Shown here: positions 19,766-28,631 of the stretch, piece by piece
Numbering within the stretch: the stretch's first letter is position 1
How the letters are laid out: each line of letters begins with the position of its first letter
Assembly: GCA_963844885.1 (NCBI GenBank)
Contig: CAWJQA010000009.1
Coordinates: 142,606-206,605, forward strand
DNA from: DATMER01 sp963844885
Lineage (GTDB): Bacteria; Acidobacteriota; Thermoanaerobaculia; Multivoradales; UBA5704
Length of the DNA: 64,000 nt
Direction: 5' to 3'
Program-made: the position numbers and the translations under genes
The notes under the pieces: model-generated
What the model saw: only the letters and a program-made list of their open reading frames with translations
What the model was told of the DNA's origin: nothing
Databases searched by the model: none

Positions 19766-20143
19766 ATGGCAACGGTACCCCGGTCGGATAGGGAACGAGA
19801 GGAGATCGCCCGCCGAGGCGACGAGATCTACGGAACCAGGGTTCGGCCGCATCTTGGTTCGGAAGACGAGGGGAAGTTTGTCCTCATCGACATCAAGAGC
19901 GGGAACTATGAGTTGGATCGTGATGAAGTCGCCGCCTCGGACCGACTCCTCGCCCGGCACCCCGACGCGCACGTCTGGATGGTGCAGGTCGGCTCCCGAT
20001 ATGCCCGCCGCCATGCGGAGCGAAGTGGGCGGGAGAGGCCGAAAAATATCGTGGCCGAGTTGGCAGGTGCGTTGAATGGGGCGGATATCGGAGATCCCAA
20101 GAACGAATATACCGAGTACCTCCTGAAGAAGTATGCTCGGTGA
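19766..20143 (+). CDS. Small soluble protein of unknown function
   Basis: 125 residues; the ATG at 19766 follows AGGGGAGGACAAGTCGC. The N-terminal half has the pattern IARRGDEIYGTRVRP, then FVLIDIKSGNYELD and ASDRLLARHPDAHVW. This pattern is common in small bacterial proteins encoded beside aspartic-protease or toxin-like genes, but its function is not established to my knowledge. The C-terminal 45 residues (ERPKNIVAELAGALNG on) are charged and helical. Two fragments of a second copy lie upstream, flanking the vapBC-type pair. Confidence 0.6.
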   Translation: MATVPRSDREREEIARRGDEIYGTRVRPHLGSEDEGKFVLIDIKSGNYELDRDEVAASDRLLARHPDAHVWMVQVGSRYARRHAERSGRERPKNIVAELAGALNGADIGDPKNEYTEYLLKKYAR

Positions 20144-20183
20144 GTCTTCGGATTAGGCGCACAGCCTTACGGAACTGTCTTCG

Positions 20184-20621
20184 ATGGATTCCATGGCTCC
20201 CGAGGAAAGAAGCGCGCTCATGGCACGGATCCGTTCCACGGATACGGCTCCTGAGCTTGTCGTACGACGCCTCATGCACCGGATGGGGTTTCGCTTCCGG
20301 CTCCATCAAAGGCACCTCCCTGGGAAGCCTGACCTCGTCTTTGCGGGGCGCAAGTGCATTGTGCTGGTGCATGGGTGCTTCTGGCACCGCCATGGGTGCG
20401 GTCTTTCTTCGAAGCCAAAGTCAAACAGCGCCTATTGGGAGGAAAAGATCGCCGCTAACATGGCACGCGATACCCGGAACCGCCGCCTGCTCCGAAAGCT
20501 AGGCTGGCATGTGATGGTGGTATGGGAATGTGAGACTCGCCGAGCCGACCTCACTTCGCTCGCCCGCAAGTTGCAGCGGTTTCTAACTGTCACAAGGAAA
20601 ACAGTGCCAACGCGTCGCTAG
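20184..20621 (+). CDS. vsr: Very-short-patch repair endonuclease (Vsr)
   Basis: 145 residues, the usual Vsr length. N-terminal SALMARIRSTDTAPE and LHQRHLPGKPDLVF contain the catalytic Asp (D50, equivalent to D51 of E. coli Vsr). HGCFWHRHGC at 63-72 supplies metal/zinc ligands, and a WE motif follows at WHVMVVWE. Vsr nicks 5' of T:G mismatches made by deamination of 5-methylcytosine and normally accompanies a Dcm methylase, which is encoded here on the other strand (23779-24873). It is convergent with the unknown gene ending at 20628, only 6 bases away. In GHKL-ATPase cassettes Vsr-fold enzymes have been proposed as the restriction nuclease instead. Confidence 0.93.
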   Translation: MDSMAPEERSALMARIRSTDTAPELVVRRLMHRMGFRFRLHQRHLPGKPDLVFAGRKCIVLVHGCFWHRHGCGLSSKPKSNSAYWEEKIAANMARDTRNRRLLRKLGWHVMVVWECETRRADLTSLARKLQRFLTVTRKTVPTRR

Positions 20622-20627
20622 AGATGC

Positions 20628-21788
20628 TCACAGCTGAGCCCACTTGCGGTAGGCTGTGGGGTCGTAGCGTGCGAGCTCTAGCAACCTGGCGGCCTCATCG
20701 ATCATTTCGGTGTTCAGTGCTGCGTCTTCCCTGAGGATGCCATCCGCATCTTTGCGTCTCGCGATGCGGTTCATGGCCTTCACGGCCAGCGCACATTCGT
20801 CCAGCGAAGTATTTGATGGTTTCGCCAAGCCGACCGGATCTCCGGCGGGCTCGAAGGTCGGCGTGAAGCGTAAGGCTAGCGAAAAAAGATCCTCGTGCTT
20901 GACGCCCGGTTCAACGCGGTAGCCGATGACGCTTTTGACCTCGACTATCGTCGGAGGGCGATGCCTCAGAGAGATTACAGCAAGCCACTTGCATAGGCCG
21001 CACAGAAAAACTGGCAACAGGCCCGCCGGGTCTGCCACTGCCGCATTCAGCGCGGCCTGATCCTCTATTGCAAAGTATTCCCGCGACCTAGCCTTAAAGT
21101 CTGGGCAGCTAACGAGGTTGGCTAGATATTTTTCGATAAGCTTCGCCAGTGCTTCGGGATGCACGTGCTGTTGGCCCACGCGAGTCGTAAGCAGGAGCAG
21201 CCATGGACTCCAATTGCGTGCCTGCAACGCCATAAGCTTGTTCACGGCGTCGTAGTGCGTGTGTTCAAACGTATCAGGGGCATGCTGGCCAAATCCATCG
21301 CATAAGTCGAGGTTGATGACATCAAATGGACCGAGTGTGCGCGCCTTTTTCCAGGCAATGGAAGCATCATTGGCGACGAGGACAAAATCGTCGGGTATGA
21401 CATCGGAGCTCTGGTCGACACGCGGCATACGGCGCACCTCGTCGAGCGAAATGTTCAGCTCAGTTTGCTCCGGGCTCCTTGGCTGGGCAGCGTTATTGAA
21501 GCCAAGAAAGCGCAGTTTTATATTGCGTGCCTCGCACACCTGTGCGTGGAAATAGCGCAGGTCGAGCAAATCGACACCGGGCAGGCCAAGGTACTTCAGT
21601 GTGCCGTCTGCGAGTGGCGAATCATCGAGCATTCGGCCAATCTGTTCACACCACTGATGGTGGCGCACGAACTGCTTGCGCGGCAGGTGCCACCGCAGGA
21701 AGTTTCTCTTCGCCGGCTCGGGTGCCTCATAGGCACCAGGTGAAACAATGTCGTCTGCGTGGCTGTCGGGCTGTTCGTCGTTCATCAT
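20628..21788 (-). CDS. Unknown third component of the dcm/GHKL-ATPase cassette
   Basis: 386 residues. No family is recognised. There is no signal peptide or membrane helix. The centre reads DDFVLVANDASIAWKKA then LGPFDVINLDLCDGFG, an alternating strand/helix pattern with a strand ending in NLDLCDG like that of Rossmann-fold methylases, but no SAM-binding glycine loop is visible. A Trp/Leu-rich helix-strand follows (NWSPWLLLLTTRVGQ). The start overlaps the ATPase stop by 4 bases, so the two are translationally coupled. The base composition is lower in GC than the flanks, as for its partners, which suggests joint transfer. Confidence 0.75.
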   Translation of the reverse strand: MMNDEQPDSHADDIVSPGAYEAPEPAKRNFLRWHLPRKQFVRHHQWCEQIGRMLDDSPLADGTLKYLGLPGVDLLDLRYFHAQVCEARNIKLRFLGFNNAAQPRSPEQTELNISLDEVRRMPRVDQSSDVIPDDFVLVANDASIAWKKARTLGPFDVINLDLCDGFGQHAPDTFEHTHYDAVNKLMALQARNWSPWLLLLTTRVGQQHVHPEALAKLIEKYLANLVSCPDFKARSREYFAIEDQAALNAAVADPAGLLPVFLCGLCKWLAVISLRHRPPTIVEVKSVIGYRVEPGVKHEDLFSLALRFTPTFEPAGDPVGLAKPSNTSLDECALAVKAMNRIARRKDADGILREDAALNTEMIDEAARLLELARYDPTAYRKWAQL

Positions 21789-23782
21789 TCTTCAGGAGCG
21801 GCGAGAATTTCGTAGATTGCCTTAAGTAGTCTTTCCTGCTTGTGCTCGGAAACGGCGTCCAGCAGGCCGAACGATGCCAGCACCTGCGCAATCGACTTTA
21901 GCTTCGCTTCGAGTATCGCTGAGCGTGCTTCCGCTTGCCCCGTCTTCCTTCCCTGCCGAGCAGGCACGATGGCCGATTTCTTGAAGACGAAGGCATCGCC
22001 GGATGAGGAGGGGGTCTGGCCAGATTCCGAAAACTCGATCGCAGGTGGCCGCGCGGCGGGATCGCCAGCCTCCTGTGTCCAAACGTCGTTCGCGACCCGC
22101 TGAATGGCCGACAATCTGCCTTGCGTGCCCTCCTCAAGTGTCTGTTCCCGTACCCCACTGGCAAGGCGCTTCTGCGCGGTGGCTAATTGCCGAAGCGCGC
22201 TGTGCAGCCACCTCGTGATGTAGACTGCATGCGGATGCGCGTTATTGAAAGATTCGCGGTCGATGTTGAGGGCGCTGTCCAGTCCTTCGCTAACAAAAAT
22301 CTCGCATGTAATCTGGCGAAGCCTCGTCTGTTCCGCTACCTGGTAGCGCATGAAAGTAGGGTCAAACAGGGTGCCGCTTGAGCCATGAATACGAATCAGC
22401 GAACCCTGATGCTCGGTTGGTGCCACCTTGGGTGTCCAGAAAAGGTATGCCTCGAAAGCAAGTGGGCCGCCGCTGAGCTCCCGCTGAATCTTTGGAAATT
22501 CCTCGCGGCACTTGCCAAGGAACACGAGCGGCTTCTTCAAGGCATGGCCTGTCGTAGGCAGGCCTTTAAACTTGATCGGGCGAAAAAGCTGTAGATCGTC
22601 GAGATAGATCTCAAACTTTTCAGGCTGGCCCACAGGATCAGAGAGTCCTAGCTTCTCGCGGAGCGTCGTCCCAGGTTTTCTCGAATCGAGATCCTGGGCG
22701 GTTCTTTTTGGCTGATTTGAGAGCAGGAACGCCTCGGCCCAGCCGCCCAGGTCCATGTCGAACAGGTGTCCTTCGACGTAGGGTAGCGGCACAGCAAGGC
22801 TCAACTGCCAAACCATGCGGAGATAATAATCGAAGATGCGGTCTAATTGGGGATTGGGGCTAGTTTGATCCGCGTCTCTATCCCACACGCACTGCACAAG
22901 TTTGCCGAAAGCACCGGCAGGAGAGTCGTTCTCATCCCACGGCAGCGACGCGAACTGATTCGACGTTTTCTTGAGAAGTTGGGCCGAACTGTCGGAGCTA
23001 TCGACGCGCCCGATGTGGAACTTGGGTGGCTTGATGATCTGTTGATCCTCAGGTCCCTGAGAGCCCTCGTTCTGCTGGATTGCCTCCCAAATTTCGCGAC
23101 TCCGCAATGTGTCGCGGGCTTGGGGCCGGATGCTCGTCAGCACGATCGTGGTTCCATGTGATTCAAGGTCGGCCGCCTTCTCGCGCCAAATGTTGACCTT
23201 GCCAGACTCGAACTTATCATCGCCGCCGCGAGCAACAGCGATACCGTCATCAGAGTACTGCCGCAGCGCGACGGTGGCGACTGTGCGGAATCTGTCACCC
23301 TTAGTCTTGGTTATAATCTGAAACGAATATGTGAGCTGGGAGACAGAAAATAGGCCGATGCCAATCTTGCCAATCAGAAACCGGCCGCCCGGACTCCGAA
23401 GCGGATCAGCACCCGTGATCTCCAGGAGCGGGCCGGCCTCGCTTCGCTTTGCGCTGCCGCCAATGTGGAATAGCATGTGAGCTAGCGCTTCCGGAGTCAT
23501 GCCGTGCCCATTGTCCTCAACCATGATACGATCAAAGCGCGGGGCGTCGGTCTTAATAACGACACAGGTCGCGTCAGCGTCGTATGCATTTGAGACTAGT
23601 TCGCGCAGCGCTGATCCGGGCTGCCGGTAAATGCCGTCAGTTATCCGCGCGATTACACGCTGATCAGTCTTTAGCGTAGTGCGGACAAGGTTGTCGCCGC
23701 TTTCGCTACTGCGGATAGAAGCAGCGAGCTCGTGTTCCTCATGGACTTCGTTCGCTTGGCGTTCGGGCGGCGTGGAACTCAT
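21785..23782 (-). CDS. GHKL-family ATPase (MutL/MORC/Hsp90-like) of a restriction-type cassette
   Basis: 665 residues. The N-terminal ATPase has the N-box ALRELVSNAYDADA (E61, N65, D68), the G1 motif EDNGHGM (90-95) and the G2 lid GRFLIGKIGIGLFS (133-146). Later, NIDRESFNNAHPHAVYI and a helical stretch suggest an S5-like transducer domain. The last 150 residues are charged and helical. The MutL endonuclease motif is absent, so it is not a mismatch-repair MutL. GHKL ATPases of this sort are known next to DNA methylases and Vsr-like nucleases in predicted restriction systems related to eukaryotic MORC. It overlaps both neighbours by 4 bases. Confidence 0.9.
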   Translation of the reverse strand: MSSTPPERQANEVHEEHELAASIRSSESGDNLVRTTLKTDQRVIARITDGIYRQPGSALRELVSNAYDADATCVVIKTDAPRFDRIMVEDNGHGMTPEALAHMLFHIGGSAKRSEAGPLLEITGADPLRSPGGRFLIGKIGIGLFSVSQLTYSFQIITKTKGDRFRTVATVALRQYSDDGIAVARGGDDKFESGKVNIWREKAADLESHGTTIVLTSIRPQARDTLRSREIWEAIQQNEGSQGPEDQQIIKPPKFHIGRVDSSDSSAQLLKKTSNQFASLPWDENDSPAGAFGKLVQCVWDRDADQTSPNPQLDRIFDYYLRMVWQLSLAVPLPYVEGHLFDMDLGGWAEAFLLSNQPKRTAQDLDSRKPGTTLREKLGLSDPVGQPEKFEIYLDDLQLFRPIKFKGLPTTGHALKKPLVFLGKCREEFPKIQRELSGGPLAFEAYLFWTPKVAPTEHQGSLIRIHGSSGTLFDPTFMRYQVAEQTRLRQITCEIFVSEGLDSALNIDRESFNNAHPHAVYITRWLHSALRQLATAQKRLASGVREQTLEEGTQGRLSAIQRVANDVWTQEAGDPAARPPAIEFSESGQTPSSSGDAFVFKKSAIVPARQGRKTGQAEARSAILEAKLKSIAQVLASFGLLDAVSEHKQERLLKAIYEILAAPEE

Positions 23783-24873
23783 TGGCCGAGGAGCGCTCTC
23801 TTTACAGCCTTCGCAATGCTGCGCGCGAGCGGCGGTGGGACGGCATTGGACACTTGCTCTACCTGCTCCGACAAGTTGCCTTCCAAAACGAACTTATGTG
23901 GGAAGCCCTGCAGGCGCAATGCCTCGTAGATACTGATCCTGCGGCTTCCATTAGGATGGATATAAATCTCCCGGTGGCCAAACGCGATCGTTGGACTCGC
24001 TTTCTGCCAGTCTAGCCGCTTGAAGCTGCGTCCGTCCACTCTCGCTGCGTCTGGAGCACCAAAGCGCTGTGATTTTGGTGTCATGGTCCAATGGTTAGGA
24101 TGTACAGGAATTTCCAATGGAGAAAGGCCGCGCCTGTAGAACGCCGGCGGCTTCAATCCACCGATAGCTTCGCGAACTGTCGACTTGCCCTTTCGTTTTC
24201 TTGGCCGCACCTCAGTATATCCTTTGCCCCTGCGCATGCCTGACAGCACAATCCTGCGGCGATTCTGCGGCACACCGAAGTCTAAGGCACAGACTTCTTC
24301 TTCCCTGGTAGCGAAGCCAAGGTCGGAAATCCCATTGACAAGCGCCTGGTAGGTGGGCGCGTGCTTTTTGTCGCGGATGCCGAGCACGTTTTCAAAGACG
24401 CAGAACTCAACGCTGTAAGTTTTCTGCAGCTCAGCGATGATTTCGCGGTAGACATCAGGAAGTCTGTTGCGCGGGTCGTCGGCTTGGGCGCTCGTGTTTG
24501 CCCGCGAGAAGCCTTGGCAGGGAGGTCCGCCGATTACGCCGATTCGTTCGCCAGCGCGAATCGATTTCGCAACCAAGGCAGTCACGCCTACAGGTTTTAA
24601 CTCAATCAGATCAGCGGCGGCGCTTTGGGTCTCAGGAAAATTCCGTCTATGCGTGCGAAAGGCGGCTTCCGAAGAGTCGATGGCGACCACAATCTGGAAG
24701 CCTGCGTCCTTGAATCCAAGGTCCAGTCCGCCGGCGCCTGAGAACAAGCTTACTATTTTAGGGAGTTCGATGGGCGCCTGAACGGCAGTGGGTAGCGGAG
24801 CCACGGCCTTCAGCGGGCTGGCTGATTCGGAGTACTCCATGCGGACAGCGTCGTGCCTCATTTTCGCGCTCAT
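23779..24873 (-). CDS. dcm: DNA (cytosine-5-)-methyltransferase
   Basis: 364 residues with the ordered C5-methylase motifs: I SLFSGAGGLDLGF (42-54), IV GGPPCQGFS with catalytic C119, VI ENV at 161-163, VIII QNRRR at 203-207, and X QVSNAVPPPLA near the end. It transfers a methyl group from SAM to C5 of cytosine in a target site that cannot be read from the sequence. The ATG at 24873 was chosen; MEYSESAS at residue 12 is an alternative start. It is the first gene of the minus-strand operon with the ATPase and unknown protein, and should protect host DNA if the cassette is a restriction system. Confidence 0.95.
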   Translation of the reverse strand: MSAKMRHDAVRMEYSESASPLKAVAPLPTAVQAPIELPKIVSLFSGAGGLDLGFKDAGFQIVVAIDSSEAAFRTHRRNFPETQSAAADLIELKPVGVTALVAKSIRAGERIGVIGGPPCQGFSRANTSAQADDPRNRLPDVYREIIAELQKTYSVEFCVFENVLGIRDKKHAPTYQALVNGISDLGFATREEEVCALDFGVPQNRRRIVLSGMRRGKGYTEVRPRKRKGKSTVREAIGGLKPPAFYRRGLSPLEIPVHPNHWTMTPKSQRFGAPDAARVDGRSFKRLDWQKASPTIAFGHREIYIHPNGSRRISIYEALRLQGFPHKFVLEGNLSEQVEQVSNAVPPPLARSIAKAVKRALLGQ

Positions 24874-24965
24874 CTTACCTCATCCTGATGTGCGCCCCAA
24901 CTGGCGACTCGATGGCCACCTGCCGAGCGAGAGGCGCTTCGCGCGAAGCCAGGAGGGAGATAGCC

Positions 24966-25718
24966 TCAGATCGCCGCGCCGAACAGCTCGAGGAGAAGAG
25001 TCGTGCGCTCCTCTTCGCTGTCCAGGATTCTCTCGTGCCTCTCGCCACCGCGGGTGGTGATCAGCTTCATCCCGCTCAGGGTGATGCGCCCGTCCAGCGT
25101 CGCGAGGGAGCAGAGGGTCTGCCGGGTGAAGTGCGAGTCCGGAGAAGTCTGGTGGTAGTGGCACATACCGGCGTAGTCCGCGTACTCGTACGGCTGGAGA
25201 GTGAAGCGGTACTGCGGCTGCCAGGGGTCCTCGGCGCCGTCCCGACGCAGGAGGAGGAGATGACTGCCGGCCTCGTCGATCCGGAAGGCGCGCTCACCCT
25301 CCGGCTGCTCTCCGCGCTCGTCCAGCCGCAGCGGGTCGCGGAACGAATCTCCGAAGCCGACGTCCGCGAGCCAGGGTTTGTCCAGGGTGACCCGGAGCGC
25401 CATGTGATCAAACTCGGGGCCAAAGGTGCCGTCCGCCCTTGCCACGCCGGCCGAGAGTCTATCGACCCGGAATCCGAGGCCGCGCAACAGAGCCGCGAAC
25501 AGCCCGTTGAGCTCGTAGCAGAAGCCGCCGCGCCGGCGCGCCACCACCTTTTCGAAAAGGGACGCGTCGTTGAGGACGATCGGCTGGCCGGCGTGGATGC
25601 TGAGGTTCTCGAAGGGAACCGTCTGGAGATGGGCCACCTGCAAGGCCCGCAAGGTCTCCGCTGTGGGGGCCAGCGGGCCGTGGTAGTCGATCCGGTCAAG
25701 GTAAGCCTGAATGTCCAT
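24966..25718 (-). CDS. Arylamine N-acetyltransferase
   Basis: 250 residues from the ATG at 25718. The cysteine-protease-like triad is complete: C67 in RRGGFCYELNG, H105 in FDHMALRV and D119 in LADVGFGD, with PFENLS near 35-40. NATs transfer acetyl from acetyl-CoA to aromatic amines and hydrazines; the bacterial physiological substrate varies. The gene follows the HIT gene on the same strand with an 81-base gap. GC content returns to the high value of the rest of the window, so the low-GC cassette ends before it. Confidence 0.94.
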   Translation of the reverse strand: MDIQAYLDRIDYHGPLAPTAETLRALQVAHLQTVPFENLSIHAGQPIVLNDASLFEKVVARRRGGFCYELNGLFAALLRGLGFRVDRLSAGVARADGTFGPEFDHMALRVTLDKPWLADVGFGDSFRDPLRLDERGEQPEGERAFRIDEAGSHLLLLRRDGAEDPWQPQYRFTLQPYEYADYAGMCHYHQTSPDSHFTRQTLCSLATLDGRITLSGMKLITTRGGERHERILDSEEERTTLLLELFGAAI

Positions 25719-25799
25719 GAGCGCCCCTGGCACCTTCTGAAGAAGTACTCCTGACCATGTTCCGGCGCGTCTTGCTTGATACGGCACTCTGTCGACGTC

Positions 25800-26210
25800 T
25801 CAGAGCCGCTGAAGCGCCGCCGCGAGCCGGTCGCGAATCTTTTCGATCTCCTCGGCCGCATAAGGCACGGCCGCGCCGGAGCCCCAGACGGGACCGGGCC
25901 AGGCTGGATCGGTTTCGAATCGGGCGACAACGTGGATATGGAGCTGAGGTACGATGTTGCCCAGGGCGCCGACGTTCAGCTTGGCCGGCTCGAAAAGCCG
26001 TTCCAACGCCCGGCTCACGAGAGTGATTTCCTCGATGAGCTGCGTCCGATCGTCAGGCGCCAGCTCGTGAATCTCTCGCACCGCTTCCCGCTCCGGCACC
26101 AGGATCAGCCAGGGAAAACGGCGGTCCTTCATCAGCAGCACATGGCAGAGCGGCAGTCGAGCCACCTCGACGGTATCGCGGGCCAGCGTGGGATGAAGGG
26201 TGAAGGGCAT
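25800..26210 (-). CDS. HIT-domain (histidine triad) hydrolase-like protein
   Basis: 136 residues. The active-site stretch is VPQLHIHVVARF, with HIHVV at 91-95: the first histidine of the usual HxHxH triad position is replaced by Gln-Leu spacing, typical of a subgroup with two histidines. LNVGALGNIVPQLHIH matches the nucleotide-binding region of HIT proteins, which hydrolyse nucleotide phosphoramidates or dinucleoside polyphosphates. The ATG at 26210 lies 8 bases after the sensor-kinase stop, so it is probably co-transcribed with the kinase. Confidence 0.88.
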   Translation of the reverse strand: MPFTLHPTLARDTVEVARLPLCHVLLMKDRRFPWLILVPEREAVREIHELAPDDRTQLIEEITLVSRALERLFEPAKLNVGALGNIVPQLHIHVVARFETDPAWPGPVWGSGAAVPYAAEEIEKIRDRLAAALQRL

Positions 26211-26218
26211 GCTGAGAA

Positions 26219-28204
26219 TCAGGCCGCCGGAGCCACTTCGCCGCGAAGAATAAAGACGAAGGTCGAGCCATCGCCCGGAACGCTCTCCACCCGGATCTCT
26301 CCTCCCAGAAGCTCGGCCAGCCGCTTGCTCATCGCAAGGCCCAGGCCGGCGCCGCTGTAGTGGCGGCTCGGCGAGCCGTCGAGCTGCTGGAAGGGGATGA
26401 AAAGCTTCTCCAGGTCGGCGGCGGCAATGCCGATGCCGGTGTCGCTGACCGCGAAACGGATTTCGACGAGTTTGGCTTCGAGAGGGCGCGCGGAGAGGGT
26501 TATGCGCACCTCGCCTCTGGGTGTGAACTTCACGGCGTTGTCCAGAAGATTGAGGAGGATCTGGCGGGTGCGTGCGCGGTCGCCGATCAGGGCTTCCGGC
26601 GTGCCTTCGGCGATGGTGGAGCGGACCGCGAGACCCTGGCGGGCGGCCATCGGCGCGATGGCCTCCAGGCATTCGGCGACGAGATCTTTCAGGACGAAGG
26701 GTGCGCGCTCGACGATCAGTTTTCTCGATTCCATCCGGGAGAAGTCGAGGACGTCGTCGATCAGCGCGAGGAGAGAGTTGCCGCTGAGCTGGATGGCTTG
26801 GAGGTATTCGCGCTGGCGCGGTTGGAGGTCGGTGGTGGCGAGCACTTCGGTCATGCCGATGACGCCGTTGAGCGGAGTGCGGATCTCGTGGCTGATGTTG
26901 GCGAGGAACTCGCTCTTGGCGCGGCTCGCGGCGAGAGCTTTTTCCATGGCGACCTCCAGGGCCCGGGTGCGGTCGCGCACCTGTTCCTCCAGCCGGAGGC
27001 GGAGCCGGTCGAGCTCGTCATGAACGCGCCGGAAGCGGTCGGCGAGGGCCATGCCCATCGTCATCAGAACCGCCGCGAAGCCGAAGCCCGTCAGGGAGAG
27101 GGGGATCGGCAGGGGGATGAGCTGCCGCGCCAGCTCCAGGGCCTGGACGCCGATCATGACGAGCCCGCCGACGGCGATCTTCCGCGCCTCCGCTTCGCCC
27201 CGCCAGGCTTCCAGGACGATCAGCACCGCCGCCAGGACGAGCAGCGGCAAGAGCCACAGCATGCGGGCGAGCGAGCTGGTGATCACCGGCTGGACGCTGG
27301 GCCAGAGCCCGATGAAGGCGGCGATGGCCACGTGGGAAACCTGATAGGCGCGAAGCAGGGGACGGATGGGCCGGGCGAAGAAACTCCAGAGAAACTGGAT
27401 CGCCACCGCCGCGGCGAGATGGCCGGTCAGGTCGCTCGTCCGGACGGCGATGCCGAGCCCGGCGGTGAGCTGGTAGATCCAGTAGGTGCTGGCGAAGGTG
27501 TTGACCGCGAAAGCCAGAGAGAGCAGGCCGAACCAGAGGTGCGCGACCTGGGTGCGGCGGCGCCCGAAGAGGAGAAGGTGGTAGAGGGCCGCGGCGATGA
27601 AGAACGCGGCCAGCACGAGGAGCGGCACCTCGTTGAGCAGGGCGCCCGTCCAGGCGGCGCGCGTGCGGTCGTTCAGAGCCCGATCGAAGCCGAGGATCAG
27701 CTCGTGACCGACCGGTCCCGCGTCAGGGTCCCGGTCCGAGGCCCAGTCCACCCGCCGCACGCGGATCGCGAGGCTCAGGGTCCCGGTCGGCCCGACGGCG
27801 TCGCGAGGCACGCGCAAGACCGTGGGCTCCGCGAACGGCAGATCGGAGGACCAGCCGCGCGAACGGCCGAGCAGCCGGCCGTCCGCGTAGACTTCGTAGC
27901 CGCCGACGTTGGGGGCTCCCAGGAGCAGGCCCAGACGGTCGCGGTCGGCCGCGAGGCGGGCTTCGTCGTCGAGGGGGATCACCCCTCGGAACCAGGCGAG
28001 GCCGTCGAGATCCTGCAGGCCCTGTTCTTGCCAGGTGGCCGGCAGGGGGACCGCCTTCCAGGCGGAGTCGTCGAAGCCGGGGCTTGCCCAGGCAGGATCA
28101 TCGCCTGCCCGGACCTTCCACTCCGCGGCCGAGGCTCCGGTCGCGAGCAGGAAGGCAAGGAGGCTGATCGCGATCACGAGCGCACGACGTTCGGTTGGGC
28201 TCAT
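26219..28204 (-). CDS. Membrane sensor histidine kinase with 7TM (DISM-like) input region
   Basis: 661 residues. A signal peptide (1-27) is followed by an extracellular beta-sandwich domain (about 28-185, jelly-roll-like, with DDSAWKAVPLPATWQ), about seven membrane helices (about 200-385), a coiled coil, then HisKA with SHEIRTPLNG (phospho-acceptor H439) and HATPase with NAVKF, DTGIGI and GAGLGLAMSKRL. This is the layout of 7TM-DISM kinases, thought to sense carbohydrate-like or other small ligands outside the cell. No receiver domain is attached and no response regulator is adjacent. The signal is unknown. Confidence 0.93.
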   Translation of the reverse strand: MSPTERRALVIAISLLAFLLATGASAAEWKVRAGDDPAWASPGFDDSAWKAVPLPATWQEQGLQDLDGLAWFRGVIPLDDEARLAADRDRLGLLLGAPNVGGYEVYADGRLLGRSRGWSSDLPFAEPTVLRVPRDAVGPTGTLSLAIRVRRVDWASDRDPDAGPVGHELILGFDRALNDRTRAAWTGALLNEVPLLVLAAFFIAAALYHLLLFGRRRTQVAHLWFGLLSLAFAVNTFASTYWIYQLTAGLGIAVRTSDLTGHLAAAVAIQFLWSFFARPIRPLLRAYQVSHVAIAAFIGLWPSVQPVITSSLARMLWLLPLLVLAAVLIVLEAWRGEAEARKIAVGGLVMIGVQALELARQLIPLPIPLSLTGFGFAAVLMTMGMALADRFRRVHDELDRLRLRLEEQVRDRTRALEVAMEKALAASRAKSEFLANISHEIRTPLNGVIGMTEVLATTDLQPRQREYLQAIQLSGNSLLALIDDVLDFSRMESRKLIVERAPFVLKDLVAECLEAIAPMAARQGLAVRSTIAEGTPEALIGDRARTRQILLNLLDNAVKFTPRGEVRITLSARPLEAKLVEIRFAVSDTGIGIAAADLEKLFIPFQQLDGSPSRHYSGAGLGLAMSKRLAELLGGEIRVESVPGDGSTFVFILRGEVAPAA

Positions 28205-28261
28205 GAGCTATACGGCATGATAGCGCGTTTCCCCACGAGCCGGCTCGAAGGGAACCTTACT

Positions 28262-28609
28262 TCAAACAGAGGGTTCGAAAAAGTAGGAAGCCCGTGTCTT
28301 GATGCGGCCGTTCTCGAAGGTGTAGACGTCGGCGAAGCGCACGTCCAGGGCCTTGCCGTTGCGATGCACCCCCGTGAAACGGCCCCAGCTCGCGCCGCTC
28401 TCCTCGTCCACCACGACGCGGGTGAGGCCGTGCTCGCCCGCGGCGATGACCCGCACCTCGCGGTAGAAGTGCAGCAGCTCGTCGATGCCGCGGATGGGCT
28501 CGTAGCCGGGACGCTCGTAGACGACGTCGTCCGTGAAAAAGGCGCGCAGGCCGTCGAAGTCCCGGGTGTCGATCTTGTGGAACATGTCGCGGATGAACTG
28601 CTGGTTCAC
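28262..28609 (-). CDS. SnoaL/NTF2-like fold protein
   Basis: 115 residues: an N-terminal helix (QFIRDMFHKIDTRDFDGLRA), then FFTDDVVYERPGYEPIRGID and four strands ending YTFENGRIKTRASYFF. This is the cone-shaped SnoaL-like fold used by small isomerases, hydrolases and binding proteins. No specific activity can be assigned. It lies 22 bases downstream of nothing conserved and 22 bases upstream of the aminotransferase stop, on the same strand. Confidence 0.85.
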   Translation of the reverse strand: MNQQFIRDMFHKIDTRDFDGLRAFFTDDVVYERPGYEPIRGIDELLHFYREVRVIAAGEHGLTRVVVDEESGASWGRFTGVHRNGKALDVRFADVYTFENGRIKTRASYFFEPSV

Positions 28610-28631
28610 GGTTTGCCTCCCTGAGAACGGC

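Noticed and set aside
21785..23782. DNA mismatch repair MutL
   Set aside because: The ATPase motifs fit the GHKL superfamily, but the C-terminal endonuclease motif and MutL linker are absent, and the gene is coupled to dcm.
20184..24873. DISARM or BREX defence system
   Set aside because: There is no helicase, PglZ or DUF1998 protein; only a methylase, a GHKL ATPase, an unknown and vsr.
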